Below are positions 34,866 to 43,697 of a DNA stretch of 64,000 bases, piece by piece. Position numbers and translations under genes: made by a program. The notes under the pieces were generated by a model, which saw only the letters and a program-made list of their open reading frames with translations, was not told where the DNA came from and ran no database searches. The DNA comes from CAYPGJ01 sp964638515. Its GTDB lineage: Bacteria > Planctomycetota > Phycisphaerae > Phycisphaerales > UBA1924. Each line of letters begins with the position of its first letter. The first letter of the stretch is position 1. The stretch spans positions 44,885 through 108,884 of the forward strand of contig CAZWZL010000004.1 of the NCBI GenBank assembly GCA_964638515.1, in the 5' to 3' direction.

Positions 34866-35999
34866 TCACCCCTGCGCGCCGCACGCCCGCCGCAGCAGCC
34901 CGCGCATCTCACGCTCACCCCACGCCCACGCGATGTTCGCCCGCGGGCGCCAGACCGGCGGGAGCGGCGCGGTACGTCCGCTGGTTGGCGACGGCGACTC
35001 GTGCGGCATGGCCCGGCGCAGCTTGACCCAGTCCTTTCCGGTGGTCAGCACCACGTCACAGCGGCGGTTCCGCGCCCGCTCGAGCATCGTTCGGACCCAG
35101 GCGGCCCGGTACGGCGCATGATCGCGGAGCGCATCCAGCGAATTCACCACCGCGCCGAGTGCGCGGGCCTGCGCGACGAACGCTCCAGGATTGCCGATGG
35201 CGCAGACGACGTGCACTCGCCGACCCGCCAGCGCGCTCGTTGGAACATCGCCCGAAGGCGTCTCCAACGCCTCCCACCGGCTGGATGCGCCGGCCAGCAA
35301 CGCCCGAGGCGCCACGTTCGTGAGGCGCTCGCGCAACGAATCAAGGTCGCGTTCGCCGACCCCGTCCACGCGCGTGAGCACGATCGCGTGCGCGCGAGCG
35401 AGCGATGCCACGGGCTCTCGCAGCCATCCCCCCGGGAGGCATCGGTCCTCGAAGGGGCTCCGCGTGGCATCGACCAGCACGATGTCCGCGTCGCGCGCGA
35501 CGAACCGGTGCTGGAAGCCGTCGTCGAGAATCACCGCCTGAACCGCGGCGTCGCGCGAGAGCAGTTCCCGAATGGCCGCCGCCCGCTTGGGGTCGGCCAC
35601 CACGGGCGTGCGCAGGTCCCAGAGTCGTTCCAGATACTCCTCATGCTCATCGGACCGGCCGCCTTTCTGGGCGCCGTACCCGCGCATCGCTATCGCCACG
35701 CGCACGCCTTCGTCGTGCAGCGCCCGAGCCACCCACATCACCATGGGAGTCTTGCCCGTGCCACCGACACTGATGTTGCCGACGCTCACTACCGGCGCCG
35801 GCATCCGCTGCACCCGCTCGCCCCGATCGAAGCGCGCGTTGCGTCGGCGCACCGCGCCCTCGAACACGCGCGACGCGATGTGGCCGATCGGCCCGGCGAT
35901 GGGAGGCCGGCGCACGCCGAGCGACCCGTCAGCGCGAACGCTTCCCCGCCCTCGTGGGTTCACTACCGTCGCGCGCATCGTGCCCGGGGTTCGGCTCAT
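34866..35999 (-). CDS. lpxK: Tetraacyldisaccharide 4'-kinase (LpxK)
   Basis: Phosphorylates the 4' position of the lipid A precursor at the inner membrane. 377 residues: membrane-associated N-terminus, then VSVGNISVGGTGKTPMVMWV (Walker A), RGYGAQKGG, VILDDGFQHR, DIVLVDATRSPF and LPGGWLREP, all family motifs. The start is uncertain: ATG at 35999 or 35978 both overlap the small membrane-protein gene upstream (stop 35929) by 50-71 nt, and no ribosome site decides. The family expects about 330 residues, so a later start is possible. Confidence 0.93.
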   Translation of the reverse strand: MSRTPGTMRATVVNPRGRGSVRADGSLGVRRPPIAGPIGHIASRVFEGAVRRRNARFDRGERVQRMPAPVVSVGNISVGGTGKTPMVMWVARALHDEGVRVAIAMRGYGAQKGGRSDEHEEYLERLWDLRTPVVADPKRAAAIRELLSRDAAVQAVILDDGFQHRFVARDADIVLVDATRSPFEDRCLPGGWLREPVASLARAHAIVLTRVDGVGERDLDSLRERLTNVAPRALLAGASSRWEALETPSGDVPTSALAGRRVHVVCAIGNPGAFVAQARALGAVVNSLDALRDHAPYRAAWVRTMLERARNRRCDVVLTTGKDWVKLRRAMPHESPSPTSGRTAPLPPVWRPRANIAWAWGEREMRGLLRRACGAQG

Positions 36000-36351
36000 G
36001 GCGTGGATTGTGCATGGTCCGACGCATGGCTGCGCGCGCTTCCAGCCCCAGAAGGGCCGAGGCGCTCCAATCCACGACCGCCAGCCCGACCGCTGCCGCG
36101 ACCATCAGCAGCCCGAATCCCCAGACGCCCACGAACAGCACCGGGTTCGACGCGTGGTTGATGATCGAGAACCCCGCCCCTACCGCGGGCAGCCCCAGCA
36201 GCATGATCCAGCCGTTTGCCCCCCGCAACCGTCTCCGCCAGCGAGGCATGTCCGAGCGGGCCAACCACCCCTGATACAGCACCACCAGCCCCATGAGCGC
36301 CGCCGTGATGGGCACGACGACCCACGGAGAGAGCACGCCCCCGACCGTCAT
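35929..36351 (-). CDS. Small membrane protein of unknown function
   Basis: 140 residues with three predicted membrane segments (WVVVPITAALMGLVVLYQGW, GWIMLLGLPAVGAGFSII, PVLFVGVWGFGLLMVAAAV) and a basic, disordered C-terminal tail. ATG at 36351 overlaps the maf stop by 4 nt (ATGA). It lies between maf and lpxK in the LPS block and overlaps the 5' end of lpxK. No catalytic motif seen. An LPS-assembly link is only positional. Confidence 0.65.
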   Translation of the reverse strand: MTVGGVLSPWVVVPITAALMGLVVLYQGWLARSDMPRWRRRLRGANGWIMLLGLPAVGAGFSIINHASNPVLFVGVWGFGLLMVAAAVGLAVVDWSASALLGLEARAAMRRTMHNPRHEPNPGHDARDGSEPTRAGKRSR

Positions 36352-36971
36352 ACCGCGGCTCCCGCGCACGCCTCGCCCGCGAGCCATCGCTCCAGACGGG
36401 GCGTGAGTCGGCGCATCGGCAGCCCCATGATCGTGCCTGGGTCGCCCTCGAACTCGATCGGCCAGCCGACCTCGAGCCGCTCCGCGAGGTTGTACGCCCC
36501 GGCCTTGCCGGCCCAACCACCCGATTCGACGTACGCCTCCACAGTCTCTTCTGACAACGCGCCCACACGCACCCGCGTTGCGTCCACGAGGATTTCCCGT
36601 TCACCCCTCAACGACACCAGCGCGGCCCCCGTCAGCACCTCGTGCGAGCCGCCCGACAGCAGCCTCAGAATGCGCCGAGCGTCCGCACCGTCTGCGGGTT
36701 TTCCGATCATCGCGCCGTTCTTCACCACGAGCGTGTCCGCGCCGAGGATGACCGCCCCGGTCGCCCGTTCGGGCGACATCGCGCGCAATGCAGATGCCGC
36801 TTTCAAATAAGCCAGCGCCGCGACCCATCGGCGCGCCGGCGCATCGCCGGCATCCAACGCCGCGTCGTCGAGCGGCGGGCGCAGCGTCTCGTGCGCAAAC
36901 CCCGCCTCGCTCAGCAGTTGTGAGCGGCGAGGCGAGACGCTGGCCAGAATGAGCTTCCGTGCTCGGTGCAT
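36348..36971 (-). CDS. maf: Maf-family nucleotide pyrophosphatase
   Basis: Hydrolyses unwanted or modified nucleoside triphosphates (dTTP/UTP pyrophosphatase or m7GTP type). 207 residues: KLILASVSPRRSQLLSEAGF at the start, then GADTLVVKNGAMIGKP, SGGSHEVLTGAALV, GGWAGKAGAYNLAE and the MGLPMRRL end, typical of YhdE/Maf proteins. ATG at 36971. Coupled by ATGA to the following membrane-protein gene and 8 nt after the heptosyltransferase stop. The exact base specificity is not clear. Confidence 0.93.
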   Translation of the reverse strand: MHRARKLILASVSPRRSQLLSEAGFAHETLRPPLDDAALDAGDAPARRWVAALAYLKAASALRAMSPERATGAVILGADTLVVKNGAMIGKPADGADARRILRLLSGGSHEVLTGAALVSLRGEREILVDATRVRVGALSEETVEAYVESGGWAGKAGAYNLAERLEVGWPIEFEGDPGTIMGLPMRRLTPRLERWLAGEACAGAAV

Positions 36972-36979
36972 GTTTCATC

Positions 36980-38026
36980 CTAGACGCGCGCCGGAGCGAC
37001 AACCGTCAGGCGTTGTACCGCCGACTCGACGACCTGTTTCACCGAGATCCGTTCCATCATGGCTCGCCCCACCGAGCCATCCTTATGAGCAAACGAATCG
37101 CCGGGCTCCAGGTGTTGCAGCACGTCCCGATCTCGCAGATAGGGCCCGACCCGATCGATCCGGGTCGGCCCGAACAGGCACACCAGCGGCCGATCAAACC
37201 CGACGGCCATGTGCGCTGCCGCCGAGTCGTTGGCGAGCACGATGGCCGCGCGCTCGACGAGCGCCATCAATTCACCCACGCTGGTCGCGCCGACCGCGTC
37301 GATCACGCGCTTCTCGTTTGTCGCGAGCTCCATCAGTTCCCGGCATTGCTCGCGTTCCCGCCGCCCCCCCACCACGACCACGCGATCGACCAGTCCGTCC
37401 GCGAGAAGATGTCGCGCAACGTCTCGGAACCGATCCGCCGGCCAACGCTTCCCCTCCCACGCGGACGTCGGCGCGAGCAACGCATATCGGTCGCCTCCGG
37501 CTATGGACTCCCCTCGGGCGCGCCAGGCCGAAGTTGTGTACAGCCGCATGTCGCGCACGACCGGCACTCCGGCGCCCTCAACCACCCCAAGCATGCGATC
37601 CACCGTGTGCGTCTCTCGCGCCACCCGCACGCGCTCGGTCAGCCCGAGCCATCCCAATTCGCGCGCATCGGCGAGCCCAACACGGCGCGGCGCCCGCGTC
37701 GCCCACGTGAACAACCCGCTCCTCGCCAGCCCCTGCAGATCAAGCACCACGTCATATCGAGCCTCGCGCAGGCCCCGCATGAATTGGCGCAGCGTCCCCG
37801 CTGCGCGCGGGCTTCGCCACCACGCGCGCAGCTCTTCCCGCGCGAATGGAATGACCCTCGTCAGCATGGGATGCGCCGAGACCGCCTCCGCGAACACGTC
37901 GCGCACCAGCCAGTCGATCTCCGCTGACGGATACGCCGCGCGCACGCTCGCGAGCACCGGCACGGTGCGGCACACGTCCCCGAGCGCCGAGGGACGCACG
38001 ATCAGGATTCGTTTGATCTCATCCAC
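36980..38026 (-). CDS. ADP-heptose:LPS heptosyltransferase (GT9)
   Basis: Transfers heptose to the LPS core on the cytoplasmic side. 348 residues: KRILIVRPSALGDVCRTVPV at the start (family GxLGD motif), DWLVRDVFAEAVSAH, YDVVLDLQGLARSGLFTWAT, YALLAPTSAWEGKRWPADRF in the donor-binding lobe, and DSAAAHMAVGFDRPLVCLFG at the end. GTG at 38026. One copy only, so whether it acts as HepI- or HepII-type is unknown. Lies between maf and the PTPS-like gene, all on the minus strand. Confidence 0.92.
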   Translation of the reverse strand: MDEIKRILIVRPSALGDVCRTVPVLASVRAAYPSAEIDWLVRDVFAEAVSAHPMLTRVIPFAREELRAWWRSPRAAGTLRQFMRGLREARYDVVLDLQGLARSGLFTWATRAPRRVGLADARELGWLGLTERVRVARETHTVDRMLGVVEGAGVPVVRDMRLYTTSAWRARGESIAGGDRYALLAPTSAWEGKRWPADRFRDVARHLLADGLVDRVVVVGGRREREQCRELMELATNEKRVIDAVGATSVGELMALVERAAIVLANDSAAAHMAVGFDRPLVCLFGPTRIDRVGPYLRDRDVLQHLEPGDSFAHKDGSVGRAMMERISVKQVVESAVQRLTVVAPARV

Positions 38027-38048
38027 GCGGGCGCACTCTACCCTCGCG

Positions 38049-38858
38049 CTACCCTGGGAACGTGCAGGAGGTTTTTTCCGTCTCCCACACGGTCACCTCA
38101 CGGAGCCTCGCCCCAGCCTCCTCGATCGCCGGCGCCAGCCGCGAGTAGCACTCACGCGCAATATTCTCCACGCTGGACGTCACGCCGCTCTCGAGTGAAA
38201 ACTCGGGCGCATCGAGATTGAGAAACGTGTGGTCGTACCTCGACACCACCCGCTCGCTCGTGATGCGCTCCAGATCGGCCAGCGAAAACGAGGCGCCTTT
38301 GACGATCTCCACCGCGGGCTCGATGTGATAGTTGTGCCCGTGCCCGCTCGGGTGATTGCACCGCCCGAACACCCGACGGTTCTCCTCATCACTCAGTTCC
38401 CGGGCGTGCAGCCGATGCGCCGCCGCGAACTCGAACCGCTGCCGCATCACCACCATGTCCATCCGGTCGACCTCCATCTCCACGCTGTACGTCGGGCTCA
38501 GCCGCCATCGCGCGCCGGACAGCCGTGAGCCCATCTCCCCGCGCAAGGCCTCGATGACGCTCGGCAAGACCTCCGCCGCCTCTTCACTTCCCCCCGTGTG
38601 GCACGCACGCTCGATCACCGGTATCGCCGACCGGCGCGCGGCCGCGTCGACCTCGGCGATGTTCACGAAATACCCCGTGACCGGATCCACCTCGCCCCGC
38701 GCCACGACGTCGATCTCGTAGTGCCGCCCCAGCCCGAGCATGCTCGGATGCCCGGCAAAGCCATTGACGACCTTGCGCTCAGATGGATCACCACCACCGC
38801 GCGAGGCGCCCCTGGCATTCACGCTGAAACGCACCGTTCGAACAAGTCGCACCGTCAC
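38049..38858 (-). CDS. 6-pyruvoyl-/6-carboxytetrahydropterin synthase-like, two tandem domains
   Basis: 269 residues, about twice the usual length. Residues 140-269 carry a complete PTPS/QueD site: FEFAAAHRLH with His148, CNHPSGHGHNY with Cys167, His173 and His175, YDH at 208-210 and VWETEKT (Glu259). Residues 1-130 read like a second copy that lost the metal and catalytic residues: FSVN in place of FSAAH, and LGLGRHYEIDV in place of the HGHNY strand. The role is likely a pterin step, e.g. queuosine (7-deazaguanine) or folate-like synthesis. GTG at 38858. No other queuosine gene is in the window. Confidence 0.85.
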   Translation of the reverse strand: MTVRLVRTVRFSVNARGASRGGGDPSERKVVNGFAGHPSMLGLGRHYEIDVVARGEVDPVTGYFVNIAEVDAAARRSAIPVIERACHTGGSEEAAEVLPSVIEALRGEMGSRLSGARWRLSPTYSVEMEVDRMDMVVMRQRFEFAAAHRLHARELSDEENRRVFGRCNHPSGHGHNYHIEPAVEIVKGASFSLADLERITSERVVSRYDHTFLNLDAPEFSLESGVTSSVENIARECYSRLAPAIEEAGARLREVTVWETEKTSCTFPG

Positions 38859-38956
38859 GCCGACATCCTACGCTCACCCGCCCCCCTACACTGCTCGCGG
38901 CCGATCATCGCGCCTTGCGCGCCCCGAGCGGCGTACAACCGAAAGGACCATTTTCC

Positions 38957-39619
38957 ATGCGATGCGGATGCTGCAGCAACGTCAGTGCCAAGGGAGTCCT
39001 GTTCTCGACCATTCTCGCCTCCGTGTTCTCGGCGGGCGTCGTCCTCTATGCCGCAGACTCGACTCGCTCCGATCCAGACAAGACCGAGCCCGCCACCACA
39101 CCGTCCCCCGAGGAATTCCAAGTGCTCCACTACACCATGAACCGCATCGACGGCGCCCCCCAGAATCTCGCCGAATATCGCGGCAAGGTCGTGCTGATCG
39201 TCAACGTCGCCAGCGAATGCGGACTGACGCCCCAGTACGAAGGCCTCGAAGCCCTCTATCGCGCGCACAAGGACCAGGGTCTCGTCATCCTCGCGTTCCC
39301 CGCCAACAACTTCATGGGACAGGAGCCCGGCTCCGACAGCGACATCGCGACGTTCTGCAAGTCCAAGTACGATGTGACGTTCCCGCTCTTCTCCAAGATC
39401 TCGGTCAAGGGCGACGACATCCACCCGCTGTACGGCGAACTCACGGCCCTCCCGGAACCCCTGGGCGGCGAAGTCCGCTGGAACTTCGACAAGTTCCTGA
39501 TCGATCGTCAGGGCAACGTCATTGAGCGATACCACCCCAAGGTGAAACCCGACGCCCCCGAACTCACCGAGCTGATCAACAAGGCGCTGGCGCAGCCCGT
39601 GCCGGGCGAACCCGCCTGA
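38957..39619 (+). CDS. Exported glutathione-peroxidase-like thiol peroxidase
   Basis: 220 residues. Start ATG at 38957 with AAAGGA about 9 nt upstream. An N-terminal signal segment (GVLFSTILASVFSAGVVLYA) is followed by the peroxidase fold: NVASECGLTPQYEGLEALY with the peroxidatic Cys, PANNFMGQEPGSDSDI with Gln, and VRWNFDKFLIDRQG with Trp and Asn. It would reduce peroxides outside the cytoplasm, probably with thioredoxin-like donors, since most bacterial family members do not use glutathione. Its stop abuts the stop of the convergent metal ATPase with no gap. Confidence 0.9.
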   Translation: MRCGCCSNVSAKGVLFSTILASVFSAGVVLYAADSTRSDPDKTEPATTPSPEEFQVLHYTMNRIDGAPQNLAEYRGKVVLIVNVASECGLTPQYEGLEALYRAHKDQGLVILAFPANNFMGQEPGSDSDIATFCKSKYDVTFPLFSKISVKGDDIHPLYGELTALPEPLGGEVRWNFDKFLIDRQGNVIERYHPKVKPDAPELTELINKALAQPVPGEPA

Positions 39620-42073
39620 TCACGCTTTAGCCTCGGGGGCGCGGCCCACTCGGAACGCGAGGAGCCGCAACGCGTTCAGCACGACCACCACCGTGCTGCC
39701 CTCGTGGAACACCACCGCCCAGCCGATCGGCGCGTGACCCATCGCGGCCAGCGGCGCCAGCACCACGATCACGCCCATCGCGATCACCACGTTCTGCGCG
39801 ACGATCCGGCGCGCGAACCGAGCCAATCGCACAACCTCCGTGAACTTCGACAGGTCATCGCGCAACAGCGCCACATCCGCCGTCTCGAGCGCCACGTCCG
39901 ACCCGGCCGCCCCCATCGCCACTCCCACGCTGGCCGCCGCCAGCGCGGGCGCATCGTTGACGCCGTCTCCCACCATGGCCACAACGCCGAACTGCGCCCG
40001 CAGCTCGTCGATCGCGCGCACCTTGTCCGCCGGCAGAAGCTCGGCCCGATGCTCATCCAGCCCGAGCCGCTCCCCGAGCGCGGCCGCCACGCCCTCATGA
40101 TCGCCCGTCAGCATCACCACCCGACGAATACCCAGCCCGCGCAGCGCATCGGTGAGCCCAACGGCATCGGCCCGAGGCTCATCCCGCAGCGCCAGCACAC
40201 CGAGAAACCGCCCACCCCGACGCACCGCCACCGCCGTGGCGCCCTCCCGCTGGCGACGGCTCATCGCCTCGCGCACCCCCTCGTCCGCGTCGGGGAACAT
40301 CTTCAGACTCCCCACCTCGATGTCCTCGCCGTCCAGCACCGCACGCAGGCCCTTCCCCACCACCTGCTGCACGCGCGACGCGCTCGCGCCGTCCCAGCCC
40401 CGTTCCCGCGCCGCCGCGCACACCGCTTCCGCCAGCGGGTGCGCACTCCCGGCTTCCGCCACAGCCGCCGAGAACAGCACGTCCTCTTCTCGCGCTGCGC
40501 CAAGCACATCAACTCCCACGACCACCGGCCGCCCCTCCGTCAGCGTGCCGGTCTTGTCCAGCGCCACCGCGCGCAGCCGCCCGAGCGATTCCAGGTGCGC
40601 GCCCCCCTTGATCAGCACGCCCATCCGCGCGGAGCGCGCCAGAGCGCTCAGAACCGCGGCGGGCGTTGAAATCGCCAGCGCGCACGGCGACGCCGCCGTC
40701 AAGAAAGCCATCGATCGGTAGAACCACGTCCGCCAGGCCTCCAGCCCAAAGCCCCAGGCCGCGGGCCCGCCCACGAGCAGCGCCCCCGTGCAGGCCAGCA
40801 CGATCGGCACGTAATACCGCTCCACCCGCGCCGCCAGCAGCTCCGTCGGGGATCGCCTCGTCTGCGCCTCTTCGATGAGCCGGATCGCCTTGGCGAGCGT
40901 CGATTCCGACGCCACCTTCTCCACCCGCGCCGCGAGCAGCCCATCACCGTTGAGCGTGCCGGCGAACAGTCGCGCCCCGTCCGCCTTCTCCACCGGCGTC
41001 GATTCCCCGGTGATCGCCGATTCATCCACCGCGGAATACCCCTCCACCACCACCCCGTCCGCCGGGCACCGCTCCCCCGGGCGCACCACCACCACGTCCC
41101 CGATCTGCAGGTCCTCCACCCGAATCACCCGCATGCCCGACGACGTCCGCAGCGTCGCCGTTTCCGGCGCGATCCGATTCATGCCCTCGAGCGCGCGCTT
41201 GGCGCGATCCATGGCCAACGCCTCTCCCGCGTGACCGAACGCGAACAGCGTCAGCAGCAACGCCCCCTCGGCCATGTGCCCGATCGCCCCCGCCCCCAGC
41301 GCGGCCAGGAACATCAGCAGATCGATGCTGAACTCGCGACGTCGAAGCGAGATCCACGCGTCCCGCGCCGCTCCGCTCCCCGCCGCCAGGTACGAGAGCC
41401 CGTAGCACACGAACACAATCCATGACTCCGCGCCCACGCGCTCTGCCGCGAACCCCGCCCCCAGCGCGATCGCGCCCCCGATCGCCTCGGCGAGCGGATT
41501 GTTCGAGAGCCCCCGAAACTCCAGCCACGCCCGCTCCCACGCGCGATCCACCCGAAGGAAGCGGCGAAAGCCCTCATCCTCCTGGCCCGCCGAGCCCGCG
41601 ATCGGATGGAGCCGGAACCCGAGCCGCGAAAGCCGCAGCGCAATCTCCGCGAGCTGACACCGCGTCCGATCAAACTCAATCCGAACCGTCCGCGAGGCGT
41701 AGCTGGCCGACGCTCGCACGTTCGGCAGGTTCGCCAGCGCCGATTCGATCGCCTTCTCAGACGCCGCGGACACCATCCCGTCCACCCCCAGCACCACCTG
41801 CGCCCAACGCTCACGGATGGTCAGCCCCGCGTGACGCGCCCATCGCTCCACCGTGTCGATCGACACCGATCGAGGGTCGACCTCGGCCCGCAAGACCGGC
41901 TGCCCGTCCTGCTCCACCACCTCGGCACGCGCCACGCCCGCCTCGCCCCGCAGATGCGAGAGCAAATGCTCGAATCGCGAGGCGCGATCCTCCTCGCCCT
42001 CCGGCGACACGAGCATCGGTATCTCATACGTCGTGCGACGCGCGGCCATCGAGCCGCACGATAGCCGCAACAT
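39620..42073 (-). CDS. P1B-type heavy-metal ATPase, P1B-4-like (SPC, HEGST)
   Basis: Pumps a metal out of the cytoplasm using ATP. About 817 residues. The N-terminus has two HMA-like regions without CxxC (LGVDGMVSAASEKAIE). Then come TGES, the membrane motif ASPCALAIS (about 462), LDKTGTLTEGRP (phosphorylated Asp about 506), MLTGDHEGVAAALG, MVGDGVNDAPALAAASVG, and HEGSTVVVVLN in the last membrane helix (about 788). SPC plus HEG[GS]T is the P1B-4 pattern (Co, Fe, or Zn/Cd). ATG at 42073; a TTG just before and an ATG at 42049 are alternatives. No metalloregulator is adjacent. Confidence 0.9.
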   Translation of the reverse strand: MLRLSCGSMAARRTTYEIPMLVSPEGEEDRASRFEHLLSHLRGEAGVARAEVVEQDGQPVLRAEVDPRSVSIDTVERWARHAGLTIRERWAQVVLGVDGMVSAASEKAIESALANLPNVRASASYASRTVRIEFDRTRCQLAEIALRLSRLGFRLHPIAGSAGQEDEGFRRFLRVDRAWERAWLEFRGLSNNPLAEAIGGAIALGAGFAAERVGAESWIVFVCYGLSYLAAGSGAARDAWISLRRREFSIDLLMFLAALGAGAIGHMAEGALLLTLFAFGHAGEALAMDRAKRALEGMNRIAPETATLRTSSGMRVIRVEDLQIGDVVVVRPGERCPADGVVVEGYSAVDESAITGESTPVEKADGARLFAGTLNGDGLLAARVEKVASESTLAKAIRLIEEAQTRRSPTELLAARVERYYVPIVLACTGALLVGGPAAWGFGLEAWRTWFYRSMAFLTAASPCALAISTPAAVLSALARSARMGVLIKGGAHLESLGRLRAVALDKTGTLTEGRPVVVGVDVLGAAREEDVLFSAAVAEAGSAHPLAEAVCAAARERGWDGASASRVQQVVGKGLRAVLDGEDIEVGSLKMFPDADEGVREAMSRRQREGATAVAVRRGGRFLGVLALRDEPRADAVGLTDALRGLGIRRVVMLTGDHEGVAAALGERLGLDEHRAELLPADKVRAIDELRAQFGVVAMVGDGVNDAPALAAASVGVAMGAAGSDVALETADVALLRDDLSKFTEVVRLARFARRIVAQNVVIAMGVIVVLAPLAAMGHAPIGWAVVFHEGSTVVVVLNALRLLAFRVGRAPEAKA

Positions 42074-42130
42074 CAACGCGCCGGGTCGGCGGTGCGGTCG
42101 TACTCCCTTCAGATTAGGACAACCGCTGGT

Positions 42131-42925
42131 TCAGCTCGGCTTGGCGATGACCGTGACACGAGACTGATCCGACACCACGACCCCGCCGCGCTTCTCCACC
42201 GTCACGGCAAACGCCGCGGGAGTCGAAACGGCCAGCTTGGAGTGGATCGGCACGCGGGCCAGCCCTCCGCCCACGGGCGCGTCGAACACGCCCCCGTCGA
42301 TCGGGTGCTTCTGCTCCGGATCGAAGATCCACAGCTGATACTGCAGCCCGTCCTCGAGGGCGGGCAAGCCGGCGAAGGTCATGTACCCCTGCTGCGCCCC
42401 GGCGCTGAACACCACCTCGCCGGCAACCCCCTGCCCGGTCCGATCCGGACCCGCCGCCCACGCCCACCGGACGCTGTCCGGCGCCGCGACAATCCGCTCG
42501 AACGACATGGGCGCACCGCCGCGAGGCGTAAACCACGCCACGGCGGCCAGCGCAAGACACGCCGCCGCCACCAACCACCCCAACGCCGACAGCGCGTTCC
42601 CGCCCCCATGGGCTCGGAACGGAATTGACCGCGGCTCGGGTTGATCGGCGGGCACAATCGAGCGTTCCGACCGACCGCCCCGCCACGATATCGCCTTCAC
42701 CGCCAGCTTCGACTTCAACGACACCGGCGCCGGCTCGATACGACCACCCGCCAATGCCAGATCAACCGCAGCGGCAGCCAGCTCGAACGCCTCCCGGTCG
42801 CGCTCGCTCATTCCCAACGCTCGCTCCAGACGCTCGACCTCGACCATCTCATCGCCCGAAAGGCCCTGCGTCGCCAGATCGGCGTACAAGTCCATCAACC
42901 GGTCATGGGACAGCAACTCGCTCAT
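42131..42925 (-). CDS. Anti-sigma factor, RskA-like
   Basis: 264 residues: a cytoplasmic N-terminus of the anti-sigma type (LYADLATQGLSGDEMVEVER, LERALGMSERDREAFEL), one membrane segment near 115-135 (LGWLVAAACLALAAVAWF), and a periplasmic RskA domain (YQLWIFDPEQKHPIDGG, FAVTVEKRGG). It would hold the sigma factor next to it at the membrane and release it on a signal. ATG at 42925 overlaps the sigma stop by 4 nt (ATGA). No HxxxCxxC zinc motif is seen, so not a ZAS anti-sigma. Confidence 0.88.
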   Translation of the reverse strand: MSELLSHDRLMDLYADLATQGLSGDEMVEVERLERALGMSERDREAFELAAAAVDLALAGGRIEPAPVSLKSKLAVKAISWRGGRSERSIVPADQPEPRSIPFRAHGGGNALSALGWLVAAACLALAAVAWFTPRGGAPMSFERIVAAPDSVRWAWAAGPDRTGQGVAGEVVFSAGAQQGYMTFAGLPALEDGLQYQLWIFDPEQKHPIDGGVFDAPVGGGLARVPIHSKLAVSTPAAFAVTVEKRGGVVVSDQSRVTVIAKPS

Positions 42926-43503
42926 GATGCTGCCTCCACATTCGACCCCAACGCCTCGCGAAGCCGCAAGAGACCCCTCCGTGCGTGCGTCTTTACCGTT
43001 CCCAGCGGCAAACCCGTGATCTCCGCGATCTGCACGTGCGACTTGCCCTGATGCACCGCCAGCCCCAGCACACTCCGCTGCTGCTCGGACAACTCCTCCA
43101 TCGCCCGTAACGCAACTCGCGCATCTTCCGGAATCTCTGACCTCGTCGAGGATTCCGACGACGCCGGCGCCGCCATCGAGGATTCCATCCACTCCCCAGC
43201 GGAAATCTCATCCGCTCGACGAGCGCGCCGGCGGAGACGGTCAATCATCCTCCGACGCGCGATCATCACCACGAACGCCGCTTCCGAAGCGACGCTCGGA
43301 TCAAATCGTGCTGCGCTCTTCCAAAGATCGATAAAGACGTCCTGCACAGCATCCTCGGCCTCGACGCGCGCGGCGCCCGAGAGCAACCTCCTGGCGATCG
43401 ACCAAACCAGGTCCGTGTACTGGTCGACACAATCGCGAGCCGCGAGCTCGTCACCGTCAGCTATTCGTTGGAGTATTGATCGAGCCACGATTCGTCGCCA
43501 CAT
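42922..43503 (-). CDS. ECF-family RNA polymerase sigma factor
   Basis: 193 residues with region 2 (DLVWSIARRLLSGAARVEAE, DAVQDVFIDLWKSAARFDP, MIARRRMIDRLRRRARRADE) and region 4 (LSEQQRSVLGLAVHQGKSHV, then GLPLGTVKTHARRGLLRLRE, helix-turn-helix). ATG at 43503 with AAGGCGG a few bases upstream. Coupled to the RskA-like anti-sigma gene by ATGA, so the pair is a regulatory module. The nearest likely target on the same strand is the secreted fasciclin gene upstream, as in other sigma/anti-sigma/fasciclin sets. Confidence 0.93.
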   Translation of the reverse strand: MWRRIVARSILQRIADGDELAARDCVDQYTDLVWSIARRLLSGAARVEAEDAVQDVFIDLWKSAARFDPSVASEAAFVVMIARRRMIDRLRRRARRADEISAGEWMESSMAAPASSESSTRSEIPEDARVALRAMEELSEQQRSVLGLAVHQGKSHVQIAEITGLPLGTVKTHARRGLLRLREALGSNVEAAS

Positions 43504-43697
43504 TCCGCCTTCGTTGGGCCTCGTGCACGCCGCGCGGCTGCGCGTCGACACGTCGGTCCTCCGATCCAGTATCGCGACTTCGACCATGACCCGCAAACCA
43601 CCTGCGTCGAGACCAATCGAATCGGCTCGGCCCCGGTTTCCCCGGGCCGGCCGAAGCGCCCGCCCCCGCGGGACGCGCGCCGAAGCACCGGGGCGCC

